From: Candidatus Eiseniibacteriota bacterium
Lineage (GTDB): Bacteria; Eisenbacteria; RBG-16-71-46; SZUA-252
Direction of reading: 5' to 3'
Length of the DNA stretch: 39,796 nucleotides
Assembly (NCBI GenBank): GCA_003235575.1
Contig: QJVW01000086.1
Coordinates: 1 to 39,796, forward strand
Shown: one piece after another, positions 1-9,248 of the stretch
Layout of the letters: each line of letters starts with the position of its first letter
Position numbering within the stretch: position 1 is the stretch's first letter
Program-made: the position numbers and the translations under genes
Notes under the pieces: generated by a model
Told to the model about the DNA's origin: nothing
The model's database searches: none
Seen by the model: only the letters and a program-made list of their open reading frames with translations

Positions 1-557
1 TAGTACTGCTGCCGGTTGTTTTCTTTGAAATCCAGGATCAACTCTTCCCTCTCGGGACTGTAACCGGCAGGGTTGGCCTTCCACTTGTCGAAGCTCCAGT
101 TCTCGTCGGCGTACGCCTCGAACTCGTCTTCCTTCGATTTGCCGCGGTCGTGGTAGTAGAGGTAGGTCACCCACGTGGCGCCCTCGAGTCCCAGATGCAC
201 CCACCCGCGCTTGTTGCCGGCGTAGAGATGCCCCGTCCCGGGCACGAGGAGGTTCATCAGGAACGCGCGGCCCGGCGATTTCGCGGACGCGGCGTCGGCA
301 TCGGCCGCTTCGTCCGTAGGCGTACCCACGGCGGGGGGCGGCATCGGTTCGGGAACGGTGTCGGCGATGGCGCGTTGCGCCAGAAGGATTTCTTCGGTCG
401 ATTTCACATGGAAATCGATGGGAGAGGCGAGACAGGCGCTGGCCCCCAGAATCGTCACCATCGCGACGAAGAGGAGCACGGATGTCTGCTGGTTTCTGTT
501 CAGGGTACGAGCCCCCGTTACCGGGCGGATATGGGGTTTATACAACGACTTAATCAT
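1..557 (-). CDS. DUF5683-like membrane-associated protein, 3' end cut by window edge
   Basis: The frame is open from an ATG at 557 to the left edge (about 185 codons, no stop reached), so the C-terminus is missing. A GGAG Shine-Dalgarno site lies 6 nt before the ATG, 13 nt after the stop of the M6 protease gene, so this is the next gene of the same operon. A hydrophobic stretch at about residues 27-45 looks like a signal peptide or anchor and is followed by an Ala/Pro-rich linker. From about residue 97 comes a segment of the type FLMNLLVPGTGHLYAGNKR, then a hydrophobic/aromatic stretch. The phrase 'nonpolar, PG.G.LY.G' is typical of DUF5683 and related small membrane proteins often found near T9SS genes. 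Function is unknown. Family assignment is by motif only. Confidence 0.7.
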   Translation of the reverse strand, partial: MIKSLYKPHIRPVTGARTLNRNQQTSVLLFVAMVTILGASACLASPIDFHVKSTEEILLAQRAIADTVPEPMPPPAVGTPTDEAADADAASAKSPGRAFLMNLLVPGTGHLYAGNKRGWVHLGLEGATWVTYLYYHDRGKSKEDEFEAYADENWSFDKWKANPAGYSPEREELILDFKENNRQQY

Positions 558-570
558 ATCTGCTCCGGGC

Positions 571-3500
571 CTACCTGACAATGGCGAACTTCTGGAATGC
601 GATCTCGCTGGTGGCCCCACGTTTCGCTTCGAGGCGTACCAGGTATACCCCGCTTGCCAGTCCCTGGAGCCGGATTTTCTCCACGTTTTGGGCCGGTGAC
701 GTTGCCCCCTGCAGGGTGCGCAGCAGGGTTCCGGATGGATCCATGATTCGGATCTCGATCTCCGTCACCCCCTGATCCAGCGTGTACGCAATGCCGATCT
801 CGTTGCCGCGTGCGGGGTTGGGATAGCAGTAGAAGGACCCCTTCGAAACCAGCGCCCCGCGGGCGACGGGCGGCGCGAGGAGCGCATCGTCGAAGACGGA
901 GCTACGCCGGCGATCACCGTGCAGTCCCGCCCACGACGTCCGCGCGCTGACGCCCGACTCCGTGAACACCGCGCTGTCCGCGCGCGCCGCAACCTGGATG
1001 ACGTCCCACTGACCCTGGTCCCCCACGCCGACCACATGGAGCCATGCCGGTCCGGCCGGGTCCGGGGCGAAATCGGAGCCGTTCAGCGACGTGAGGAGCG
1101 GGGTCGCGTCGGGAGAGCGCTCCATGCCGACCGGCCACCCGGCGAGCGATCGCCCGCGATCGTTCAGCGCGACGAGGAGCCCGTCCTGCAGCGCGACGAG
1201 GACGTCGGATCGTCCGTCACCGTCGAGGTCGCCGATCACCGGGGCGCCGGCCCCACCGATCGAGCCCGCCTGGTAGCGCGACGCGAGCGCCACCGGCCAA
1301 CCGAGCGGCTCGACGCCGTTCCGGGTCCAGCGGTGCAGGAAGCCGCGATCGTCCGCCGCGAACACTTCGGGATAGCCGTCCGCGTCGAGATCGCCCACGG
1401 CGGGCGCTCCGAGCACGCCGGAGGCGCGCACCGGCCAGCCCGGAAGCTCCGTCCCCGTGAGATCGAAGGCGTGCACGACGCCCGCGTCGGGATCGATCAC
1501 GACGAGTTCCAATTCCCCGTCGGGTTCGCGATCGAGGTCGATGCCGACGAGGTGCGGGTTGTAGTCCGTGCCGGCGCCGGGATCGCGCCAGACGACGTCG
1601 ATCGCGCCGACGCCCTTCCCCGCCGGATCGACGATGCGCAGGTGACCGTCGCGCGTTGCGTACGCGATCGAGTAGCCGCCCGCGCCGTGGAAGCGGCCCA
1701 CGGCCAGATTGCCCGTCACCGCGGAGACGACCGGGGCGCCGCCGTCGAGGATCGTATCGCAGAGCGCCGCCACGAGCGGCGCGACCGTGATGCTGTCGGA
1801 GGGGGTTACGGCGAAGACGCGGCCGTCGCTGCCGCCGACGAGGACGCTGCCGCCCGTCGTCAGGACCGGCGCCGTCGTGGCGGCGACCGAAGCGCTCTCG
1901 AGCACCGGCGGCCACCCGAAGAGTTGGATCCCCTGCGCCGCCGTCTGGGAATCGGGACGCACGGCGTAGACCTTGCCGTCCTCGCAGGTGGCCACGATCC
2001 CCGCGCCATGGCGCGCGAGCGGATTGCGGCGGAAGAGCGAGTCGACGAAGAGCACCGGGCCCCGGATCGCCGCCGGCAGCGGCATGAACTCGCCCGATTC
2101 GCGGCCGTTCACGTAGGGGCGGCCGTCGGCCATCCAGGCGAGAATCAGGCTGTCCGCGGCCGTGACCAGGGAGCGGCGCCCGTCGTGGAGCAGGCTCCCC
2201 GACGTGGGAGCGCCCAGGCCACGGCCGGCCGCGCTCAGGATCGGCCAGCCGGGCACGCGCGTCTCCGACTCCACGGTGATTCCCATGTCGACGGCGGAGG
2301 GCGTCGTGATCCGGATGGTGGTTCCACTCGTGCCGCCGTCGTTCGTGGCCGTGCTCGGGTTCGTGTTCGGCCCCAGCACGGTGTGGTTTCCCACGAAGAA
2401 CGGATCGTAGGGGCTACCGTAGAAGTAGAACGAATTGAGGTCGCCGATGTCCTTGATGCCGTCCGCCTCCAGGAGCGCCACGCCCAGCCGGTTGGGATTC
2501 GAGTTGATTCCGTAGTCGGGGTTCGCGTTCGGACCGCAGACGACCAGGGAGTCCTCGACCACCTCGCCCTCGATGGTGCAGAAGACCGATTCGTCCACGT
2601 GCCAGACGAGGACGCCCTGCCCGGGGAGCAGGAAGTCGTACTCCTTGTCCCCGACCGTGTCGGAGAGATCGTCGCTGGAGAGCCCCGGTCCGAGGATGAC
2701 GTTCGTGGTCGAATCGCGGTCCAGGTAGAGCGCGTTGTCCCCGTTCAAGTCGGTCTGCCGGTTCTCCACCAACAGGTACTCGTCGGCGTCGAGCGGCACG
2801 TAGAGAAACCGGTTCTCGAGCTGCGTCGCGCGAAGCGTCGTGGTCAGCGACCGGCCGGGGTCGGTGAACTCGAGGCCGTTGGGCCACAGGATCGATTTGG
2901 TCCAGGGGTCGAGGCTCGTCGGCATGATCCCGCTTACGATCACGATCTCGCCGGTCTTCGAATCCTGCACGGCCGTGCCGAGGAGGTACCCGGAGTCCAT
3001 GTTGCTCCAGACGCCCACCGCGGGAAAGAACGTGTAGATGTCGTAGAGGTCGGGCAAACCCTGCGTGTGCCCGAATTCATGGGCCAGCGTCCCGTTGATG
3101 GCGCCCAGGAACCCGTCCTGGTTCTCGGTCTCGGGCATGACCAGGCCGCCGTGAATCCCCACCGCGCCGTCGTTCACCGCCGCCGAATCGCTCAGGCGGA
3201 TCTGGAACGTCGGGATGTCCCGCTCCGAGTCGCCGCGCAGATCGGACTGGAAATCGGCGCCCGCGTGGAAGACCGCGACCACGTCGAAATCGCCGAACGG
3301 GATGGAATCGGTGGCGTCCGCGGCCAGGACCGCATCGCGGAAGAACCGCTGCGCCTCGTCGAACGAGGCGGACCCAAGCGTCCAGGGGCCGTAGCGACCC
3401 GTGTCGCCCAGGCGGTAGGCGGCGTTCTCCGCCTTCGGGTAGACGTCGTACTCGACGACCGCCTGCCCGTACGACTGTTTCTCCCAGTACCGCGCCATCG

Positions 3501-3999
3501 CCTCCAGATGGGAGAGGAAGTACGTGCGGTTGTGGGGCGGCGGATCGATGATCAGCCCGAGCGCCTTGCCGTCGCGCATGTCGAACCGGCCGTCCGGAGT
3601 GCTGGTGAGCGAGCCGAGGCTATCGGTGTCGAATTCGATCCTCAGCCCCAGAATGCGGATCGTATCGGGCGTGCCCACGAAGGCGATCGTGCGCGCGAGG
3701 CGCCCGTCCCTGGCCGGCGCCAGGAGCGGCGGACGTCGGCCGCTGACCCATGGCGCCCGTGAAGCGCCGCCCACCCGATGCGGGGCCGCCTTTCGGAGTT
3801 CGAGCCGCCGCTCGGTCATGAGGCGCATCGTCTCGCGGTCTCGGACCGACAGCGCTTCGCGCGCGGGGCGACGGACGCGCCACGCCGACGGCTGTCGGGC
3901 GGAGCCGTCCGCTCCAAAGGCAAACGAAGGAGCCAGGCCCTCGAATGAGACCTGGCTCCCTAGGATCGCGATGAGAATCCAGTGCGTGATTCGCCGCAC
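571..3999 (-). CDS. M6-family secreted metalloprotease with FG-GAP-like repeats and T9SS-type C-terminal domain
   Basis: 1142 aa. An N-terminal hydrophobic segment (about 7-30) is a likely signal peptide, which supports the GTG start at 3999 although no Shine-Dalgarno site is visible. It lies 13 nt after the porV stop and may be translationally coupled. The zinc site HEFGHTQGLPD has His307, Glu308 and His311, and the following PDLYD is characteristic of peptidase family M6 (InhA-like). From about residue 590 to 1010 there are repeats with DLDxDG calcium-loop-like motifs alternating with GWPV, as in FG-GAP/beta-propeller domains. The last ~89 residues begin with a YPNP motif and have the Ig-like fold pattern of type IX sorting / FlgD-Ig domains, ending in basic residues. 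The position after PorU-PorV suggests an exported, cell-surface or released protease carried by that system. Substrate is unknown. Confidence 0.88.
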   Translation of the reverse strand: MRRITHWILIAILGSQVSFEGLAPSFAFGADGSARQPSAWRVRRPAREALSVRDRETMRLMTERRLELRKAAPHRVGGASRAPWVSGRRPPLLAPARDGRLARTIAFVGTPDTIRILGLRIEFDTDSLGSLTSTPDGRFDMRDGKALGLIIDPPPHNRTYFLSHLEAMARYWEKQSYGQAVVEYDVYPKAENAAYRLGDTGRYGPWTLGSASFDEAQRFFRDAVLAADATDSIPFGDFDVVAVFHAGADFQSDLRGDSERDIPTFQIRLSDSAAVNDGAVGIHGGLVMPETENQDGFLGAINGTLAHEFGHTQGLPDLYDIYTFFPAVGVWSNMDSGYLLGTAVQDSKTGEIVIVSGIMPTSLDPWTKSILWPNGLEFTDPGRSLTTTLRATQLENRFLYVPLDADEYLLVENRQTDLNGDNALYLDRDSTTNVILGPGLSSDDLSDTVGDKEYDFLLPGQGVLVWHVDESVFCTIEGEVVEDSLVVCGPNANPDYGINSNPNRLGVALLEADGIKDIGDLNSFYFYGSPYDPFFVGNHTVLGPNTNPSTATNDGGTSGTTIRITTPSAVDMGITVESETRVPGWPILSAAGRGLGAPTSGSLLHDGRRSLVTAADSLILAWMADGRPYVNGRESGEFMPLPAAIRGPVLFVDSLFRRNPLARHGAGIVATCEDGKVYAVRPDSQTAAQGIQLFGWPPVLESASVAATTAPVLTTGGSVLVGGSDGRVFAVTPSDSITVAPLVAALCDTILDGGAPVVSAVTGNLAVGRFHGAGGYSIAYATRDGHLRIVDPAGKGVGAIDVVWRDPGAGTDYNPHLVGIDLDREPDGELELVVIDPDAGVVHAFDLTGTELPGWPVRASGVLGAPAVGDLDADGYPEVFAADDRGFLHRWTRNGVEPLGWPVALASRYQAGSIGGAGAPVIGDLDGDGRSDVLVALQDGLLVALNDRGRSLAGWPVGMERSPDATPLLTSLNGSDFAPDPAGPAWLHVVGVGDQGQWDVIQVAARADSAVFTESGVSARTSWAGLHGDRRRSSVFDDALLAPPVARGALVSKGSFYCYPNPARGNEIGIAYTLDQGVTEIEIRIMDPSGTLLRTLQGATSPAQNVEKIRLQGLASGVYLVRLEAKRGATSEIAFQKFAIVR

Positions 4000-4012
4000 G
4001 GGAATGATCGCT

Positions 4013-4984
4013 CTAGAACCGGTACGTGGCGGAGAACCGGTTCACGCGGTCGAGGAACTCCGACTGCGGCACCGAGGCGTAGTCGAATCGGAACCCCTTG
4101 TACGCGAGCCCGAACCCGTACGTCGGATCCACGATCGTGCCGACCGGATCGCTGATGTATCCGAGGCGAAGCGCCAGGAGCCGGTTGAATTCGTACTCCG
4201 CGCCCGCGTTCCAGACGCTGACGCCCAGTTTCTCGCCGGGAAGCAGGAAGCGGTTGGCGTCAACGGCCACCAACACGCGATGGATCTCGTTCTCGAACGG
4301 CGTGTAGGCCACGCCGACCTTGAAATTGCGGCCGAGCGGGTCGGACTGATCCTCGTCGATGTAGGCGATGTCGGGTCCGAGGTTCTGAATCACCGCGCCG
4401 AGCGACGCCTTCAGCGCGGGCATCTTCCAGAGCATGCCGATGTCGGCGCCGAACGTCGTGCCGCGGCCGGCGCGCCCGTCGAGCGTCACCGACGCCGGCG
4501 CGAGGTCGACGCGCGCCAGCTTCAGGGCGACGCCGAAGCCGATGTTGTCCATGATCTCCGTCCCGTACGCGATGGCCGGGGCGACCTCGTAGGAGGTGAA
4601 TTCCCCCGTCGAGTTTCCCTGGTCGTCGGTCGCCGGGCTCTTGCCGTAGGAGAGGTACCCCACGGCGGCGCCAAGCCCGCCCCATCCCTCAACGTGCTGC
4701 ACGTACGAGAGGTAGGAGAAATTCACGTCGTCGGCGAGATCCGGAACCAACTGCGTATACATGAAGGAGGCGTTGTGGCCCTGGGCGAACGCCATGGCGC
4801 CCGGGTTCCACCAGATCATGTTGGCATCGCCGGAAACGGCAGCGTGGGCGCGGCCCATGCCGTCCGAGCGCGCGCCCGGGGCGATAAGAAGCGACTGGGC
4901 GCCGGCCTGCGATTGGGCGTGGGCGGTGCTTGCCAGCCCCGCCAAAAGCAGGAACGTCAAGCACATGGAAGCGATGCGACTCAT
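4013..4984 (-). CDS. porV: PorV/PorQ-family outer-membrane beta-barrel protein
   Basis: 323 aa. Cleavable signal peptide at 1-23 ending in AHA-Q. The mature protein opens with the PorV/PorQ signature (APGARSDGMGRAHAA, then NMIWWNPGAMA) and continues as alternating amphipathic strands to a terminal Phe, as in outer-membrane barrels (FadL-like fold). In Bacteroidota, PorV shuttles T9SS cargo from the translocon to the PorU sortase. Here it directly follows the PorU-type gene, the same order as in Porphyromonas. Strong Shine-Dalgarno AAGGAGGT 6 nt before the ATG. It has its own candidate promoter (5046-5074) and a terminator-like hairpin in the leader (5005-5030), so it may be expressed more strongly than the upstream genes. 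PorQ or a generic PorV-like paralogue is the alternative. Confidence 0.87.
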   Translation of the reverse strand: MSRIASMCLTFLLLAGLASTAHAQSQAGAQSLLIAPGARSDGMGRAHAAVSGDANMIWWNPGAMAFAQGHNASFMYTQLVPDLADDVNFSYLSYVQHVEGWGGLGAAVGYLSYGKSPATDDQGNSTGEFTSYEVAPAIAYGTEIMDNIGFGVALKLARVDLAPASVTLDGRAGRGTTFGADIGMLWKMPALKASLGAVIQNLGPDIAYIDEDQSDPLGRNFKVGVAYTPFENEIHRVLVAVDANRFLLPGEKLGVSVWNAGAEYEFNRLLALRLGYISDPVGTIVDPTYGFGLAYKGFRFDYASVPQSEFLDRVNRFSATYRF

Positions 4985-5004
4985 TCATGACCTCCTTACA
5001 GGAC

Positions 5005-5030
5005 AAAAAACTGGGACGCCGGAGCGCCCC
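5005..5030 (-). terminator. Terminator/attenuator-like hairpin in the porV leader
   Basis: On the minus strand a 7-bp stem (GGGGCGC / GCGTCCC, one G-U pair) closes a TCCG loop and is followed by AG and six T. It lies after the porU stop and about 8 nt before the porV Shine-Dalgarno site. It fits an intrinsic terminator ending the dnaE-porU transcript, or an attenuator for porV, because the candidate porV promoter is upstream of it. Confidence 0.6.
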
Positions 5031-5045
5031 TCTCGTGACCCGAAA

Positions 5046-5074
5046 AGTGTAGCGGAGATTTCGGCCCTCTTCAA
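5046..5074 (-). promoter_or_regulatory. Candidate sigma-70-type promoter for porV
   Basis: Minus-strand TTGAAG (5069-5074), spacer of exactly 17 nt, TACACT (5046-5051). Each box matches 4 of 6 consensus bases. It lies in the 103-nt gap between porU and porV. The transcript would start near 5039 and include the hairpin at 5005-5030 and the strong porV ribosome site. Confidence 0.5.
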
Positions 5075-5087
5075 GGGTGGCTGCCGG

Positions 5088-8000
5088 TCACTTGGTTCGG
5101 AGCGCTTTGCCCACAGCATCCACGCGGCCGCTTCCCGGCGCTTCGGCGGTAACATGAAACAAGTACACCCCATTGGCCACCTTTTCTCCGCGTGAATCGC
5201 GGCCGTCCCATGGAATGTAGTTCTCCCCCGACTTCCCTTCCAGCGCCCAGGCCCGGACCCGCCGGCCCGCGACTGTCAGAATGGTGATCTTGAGGCGGGC
5301 CGGCTGGTTGAGACGCACGTGGAGGTAGGTGTCGTCGGCGAACGGATTTGGATAGTTGAACACCTGACTCAGGTCCAACGGCTGCCCCGCGGCCGCGCGG
5401 GCGGCCACCTCGATGACGAACGTGGCCACGCCGATGTTGCGATACGTATCGGAGGCATGGACTTCGAGCCGATGCGCCCCGTCCGCCAGCGCCGGGAGGA
5501 CCAGCTCGACCGTCCCGCGGGTGGCGCTCCCCCGCTCGTACCGGAAACCGGACGTCAAGTCGATGGGTAGCCCCGCGTCGTCGAAGAGCACGAAGATCGC
5601 GTGGGCGTTGTCGAACCGGGTCAAGTCGATGCCGCTCGAGTCCTCGAGCGCGATGGTGACGCGGTCCCCGGGCGCGAACGTCGTGTCGGGCGTGGCGACC
5701 AGGCTGATTTCCGGCGGCAGGAGGTCCACGCGCGGCGAAAGTCCGACGCCGATCCGCAGCGAATCGACCGCGAGGCCCACGCCGTGCCCCCCGGCTTCCT
5801 CCACCAGCGCCTCGACGCGTGCGCCGGGTCCGGACACGCGTCCGTCGACCGGTATCGTCATGCGGATCTCGAACGAGCCCCGAACGAGCGGCACGTCGCC
5901 TTGATAGAGGACGGGCCCCGCCAGGTCGTACGGGGCGACCCCGGGAATGCCGCCCTGAAAGCCGCTGAGAAGGCGCCGCGACGGGGGTCCGAGCACGCGT
6001 AGGCTGGCGGTCCCGTTGGCGGTCGTGTCGGGAGATCCGTCGTCGAACACGGCGTGCCCGCGAAGCAGCATCTGCTCCCCACGCAGCACGGAGTCCAGCG
6101 GCGCTCCTTCCCACACCGCGCGCCCCCGCGGGAGGGGGAGCCGCACGCCCGGTTCGCCGAGGAAGTTGTACTTCCGGACCGAGAAATTCACGCCCCGGTT
6201 CTTGGCGCGCGCCCAGGCAAGCCCCGCGGTGCGCAGGGTGTCGACGCGGGGCGTGGCCGGGAAGAGCTCGTCGATGAACGCATCGTTCAACTCGGTGCTC
6301 TCCGCACCGAACACTTCCTGCGACGCGGCGAGGGCGATCGCGGCGCCGCCGGACGGCTGGCGCAGCAGGAGTTCCGCCAAACCATCCTGGCGATAGTCGT
6401 TGAACCGGCCCACCGTGCAGCTCATGAACGCCCAGACCGGGGGCATGGCCGCGTTCGTCAATTGGGCCGCGTCCGTCGCGCGAAACACCTGTTCGTCGGC
6501 GATCACGCTCCCGGAACCATGGCCGACGAAGTCGACCAGCCAATTTCCGCGATTCACCGCGCCGATGAACGCCGCGCGCGCGTCGGGCTTGGACGTCTTG
6601 CCGGAGTCGGCGAACGCGTAATCGTTGAGGTAGACCTTTTCGCGGGTCGTCGGGTACGGCAGGTGCTCGCGGTCCTTCCGCTCCATCTGCCGGGTATGGT
6701 CGAGCCCCACGAGGTCGCGCTGTTGGAAGGCGCTCCACTTCCAGGCGTCATCCGCGCAGAGAAGGACGCGATTTCTCGCGAGATCGAAGTCCCGGTTCCC
6801 CTCGAGAAGGCGCCGCTTGCCGCGAACCATATCGAGCGCCTCCTGCGGCGTTCGCGCCGGGAGTCTTCCGACCGCGAGATCGAGAAGCTGGTCGGCGGGT
6901 CCGTCCAAGCGGACCAGCCAATCGTCGGCCACGAACTGCTCCGCCAGGAACGGGTCGTAGGCGTTGTCGTAGGTCGGCACGTAGTCGACGACCCGGAGCC
7001 CGGAGTAGTTCAACGGGTCCCCCGAGGCATCGCCCAGGAGGCAGACGTAGAGGGGCGCGCGCGTCCAATGCCTCGAGGCGTAGGCGAGGAAGTTGCGAAC
7101 CGCGACCGGATCGGGCGACCCGCCGCCGAACTGGGCGAAGATCCGGTCGGTGGTGGCCACCACGGCCCGGGGCGAGGCGACCCCCTCCAGATAGAGCGAT
7201 CGCTCGGCGGCCAGCGACTCCGCCGCCGCGTGAAACGCGGGCGGCGCCACGACGACGTAGTCGGCCTGATTCGAGGGATCGAGCAGGTTGGAGATCGTGC
7301 GTATGCCCGCCGGCGGCGCGAAGAGCGCGAGGCTCGTCGGGGAAAGCGCGCGCGCGCGCGCCACGAGCGCGTAGCGCGGACGGTGTCCCGGTCCGGCGCT
7401 GTCCTCCATCGTGAGCGTGAAGGGGGCCGCCGCGCCGCTCCAGGCGACGCCGGTCAGACGAACCGGGCGCGCGGGATCGGTGCGATCGAGGAGACGCGCG
7501 GTCGTCGTGTCGGTGACGGCGTCGATCGCGTACTGGTATCGGCCCGCGGGCACGGAATCAACCGCGGCGAAGAAGAGCGTGTCGGCGTTCGCGGCGAGCC
7601 GCTTGGGATAGGAGACCTCGAACCACGCCACGTACTGGACGTCGACACGGTTGGGGTCCCCGGGCTCGTCCAGGTTCGGAATGCTGATTCCCACGGTGTC
7701 GACCACGGAGAGCCCCACCGGAAATCCGCCGCCGGTGAGATCGTTTGCCTGGCTGAAATTCCATCCCGCCGAATCGACCACGGCGCGATTCCAGGTCAGC
7801 TTCGCCGCATGATCGGGGAGGCCCGTGCCGATCGAGCTCCCCGCGCCCCAGACCCGGAAGCGCACCGATCCGGCCCCGCCCGCCACAGGCGTCGGAAGGG
7901 CCACCGGATAGACGAGGCTCCCCCCTTCCGTCAGCAGCCGCTCGAACCAACGCTCCCATCGAAGCCCCGGGGTCAGGAGATCGAACTCGCCGATACGATT

Positions 8001-9248
8001 CTGCTCGATGTGAATCGTGTGCGTGACCGAGGTCCTGGGCGGCGATCCCGCCGCGCTGGGCGTCGCGTCGCGCTCCGCGATGCGCAGCGGCGGCGACGCG
8101 AAGGCTCCCGGGCCCCACGTCAGCCACTGCGACGATTCGGTCGTCCGCTCCGGCTCCAGGTACTCCGAGGTTCCGCCTTGGGCGAGATCGGCGCCGAATC
8201 CATACGACCCGGTTCCGTAGAAGTAGAGCGCGTCGGCCCCGTTGAAGGCGCCGTCCCCCTCGCCCACCACCTCGATGGCGCATTCGCGCAGCGAGTCGGG
8301 ACCGAGGTCGACGTCCAGGCTTTCCGGCAGGTCTCCGGGGGGCGCGCGGAAGAGCCGGAACGTCGCGGGGTCGATGCTCCCGACCGCGACGCCGGCGGCC
8401 GCGAGGTCGCCCGGGGTCACGCGGTAGAGCCCGAGGCGCGAGGTGCCGATCCGCACCCAGGGGCGCGACGGTTCGACGCGCATCGGTCCGGGGCCGGCGT
8501 GCTCCAACGGAGAGGCGGGCGCGCCGGGGACGGACGGCGCCGTCGACGCCGCGCTGGGACCGCGGCCGCGACGGGACGGATACGCCGGGCCGACGGCCTC
8601 GGCGGACCCGGTGATTTCCGTCTCGGCCGTGGACGAACCGGCGCGATCATCGAGGGCGGCGACCGGCCGGTCCCACGATATGTCGAGCGTGACCTCCTCG
8701 AACTGGGTCGCCATGCCCGTCGCCGGGTCCCAGGTCACGGGGTCGATTTCCACGGCGAGGATTCGAGCGCCGCGCGCGGCCATCGGCGTCACCGACCCCA
8801 CGAGCGGGCGGCGGGGCGCGGCGGCGTACCGCGGCTCGCGATACGCGTCGAGCACCTCGCCCGCCGACCGCCGCGCGCGCACGGCCGCCTCGCTGAGGAG
8901 GCGCGCGAAGGGCACGGGACGAAGCGCGCCCAGCGATCGCGTTCCACCCGGAAGCGCGCGGGCCCGCGCCTCGACATCCCATGGAATCCGAACGAGGACG
9001 ACGCGGACGGGCAGCTGCGGTTCACCGGCCGGCGCGGCGTCGACGCCCCCGGGTATCGAGATCTCGTCGAGCAGGAGGCCCGCGATCTCGTCCCGGCGGA
9101 CAACGGCCTCGCCGATCGGCACGCGGACCCGATACCCGTAGGGAGTGACGTCGGATACGGCGGGGCGCGGCGCCTTCGCCGCAGCGGGCGCGGCGAGGAG
9201 CGCGGCCACCAGCGCGACAAGCGTCGGGGAGGCGCGGCGTGTGGACAT
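5088..9248 (-). CDS. porU: Gingipain-type (C25) peptidase, PorU-like T9SS sortase
   Basis: 1386 aa from the ATG at 9248, whose A is also the last base of the upstream Trm112-like stop (TGATG). The frame stays open 44 codons further, but that part overlaps the upstream gene and lacks a signal peptide. Signal peptide at 1-25. A long N-terminal region of beta-rich prodomain type precedes the C25 caspase-like domain at about 650-1000. That domain has LLGDASGD (~738), the catalytic His910 in DFVGHGSG and the catalytic Cys944 in FMSCTVG. The last ~96 residues start with FNYPNPF and match the FlgD-Ig/type IX C-terminal domain. PorU in Porphyromonas is itself a C25 peptidase with a retained C-terminal domain and works with PorV to cleave cargo and attach it to lipopolysaccharide. 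The direct porU-porV order supports this role over a plain gingipain. Confidence 0.85.
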   Translation of the reverse strand: MSTRRASPTLVALVAALLAAPAAAKAPRPAVSDVTPYGYRVRVPIGEAVVRRDEIAGLLLDEISIPGGVDAAPAGEPQLPVRVVLVRIPWDVEARARALPGGTRSLGALRPVPFARLLSEAAVRARRSAGEVLDAYREPRYAAAPRRPLVGSVTPMAARGARILAVEIDPVTWDPATGMATQFEEVTLDISWDRPVAALDDRAGSSTAETEITGSAEAVGPAYPSRRGRGPSAASTAPSVPGAPASPLEHAGPGPMRVEPSRPWVRIGTSRLGLYRVTPGDLAAAGVAVGSIDPATFRLFRAPPGDLPESLDVDLGPDSLRECAIEVVGEGDGAFNGADALYFYGTGSYGFGADLAQGGTSEYLEPERTTESSQWLTWGPGAFASPPLRIAERDATPSAAGSPPRTSVTHTIHIEQNRIGEFDLLTPGLRWERWFERLLTEGGSLVYPVALPTPVAGGAGSVRFRVWGAGSSIGTGLPDHAAKLTWNRAVVDSAGWNFSQANDLTGGGFPVGLSVVDTVGISIPNLDEPGDPNRVDVQYVAWFEVSYPKRLAANADTLFFAAVDSVPAGRYQYAIDAVTDTTTARLLDRTDPARPVRLTGVAWSGAAAPFTLTMEDSAGPGHRPRYALVARARALSPTSLALFAPPAGIRTISNLLDPSNQADYVVVAPPAFHAAAESLAAERSLYLEGVASPRAVVATTDRIFAQFGGGSPDPVAVRNFLAYASRHWTRAPLYVCLLGDASGDPLNYSGLRVVDYVPTYDNAYDPFLAEQFVADDWLVRLDGPADQLLDLAVGRLPARTPQEALDMVRGKRRLLEGNRDFDLARNRVLLCADDAWKWSAFQQRDLVGLDHTRQMERKDREHLPYPTTREKVYLNDYAFADSGKTSKPDARAAFIGAVNRGNWLVDFVGHGSGSVIADEQVFRATDAAQLTNAAMPPVWAFMSCTVGRFNDYRQDGLAELLLRQPSGGAAIALAASQEVFGAESTELNDAFIDELFPATPRVDTLRTAGLAWARAKNRGVNFSVRKYNFLGEPGVRLPLPRGRAVWEGAPLDSVLRGEQMLLRGHAVFDDGSPDTTANGTASLRVLGPPSRRLLSGFQGGIPGVAPYDLAGPVLYQGDVPLVRGSFEIRMTIPVDGRVSGPGARVEALVEEAGGHGVGLAVDSLRIGVGLSPRVDLLPPEISLVATPDTTFAPGDRVTIALEDSSGIDLTRFDNAHAIFVLFDDAGLPIDLTSGFRYERGSATRGTVELVLPALADGAHRLEVHASDTYRNIGVATFVIEVAARAAAGQPLDLSQVFNYPNPFADDTYLHVRLNQPARLKITILTVAGRRVRAWALEGKSGENYIPWDGRDSRGEKVANGVYLFHVTAEAPGSGRVDAVGKALRTK

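Noticed and set aside
919-3762. Long open frame opposite the M6 protease gene
   Set aside because: Arg/Glu/Val-rich translation with no domain or signal, fully antisense to a gene with clear catalytic motifs. Typical of G+C-rich DNA.
7347-7362. CGCGCG run within porU
   Set aside because: Codes for Arg/Ala residues in a G+C-rich gene. No structural or regulatory sign.
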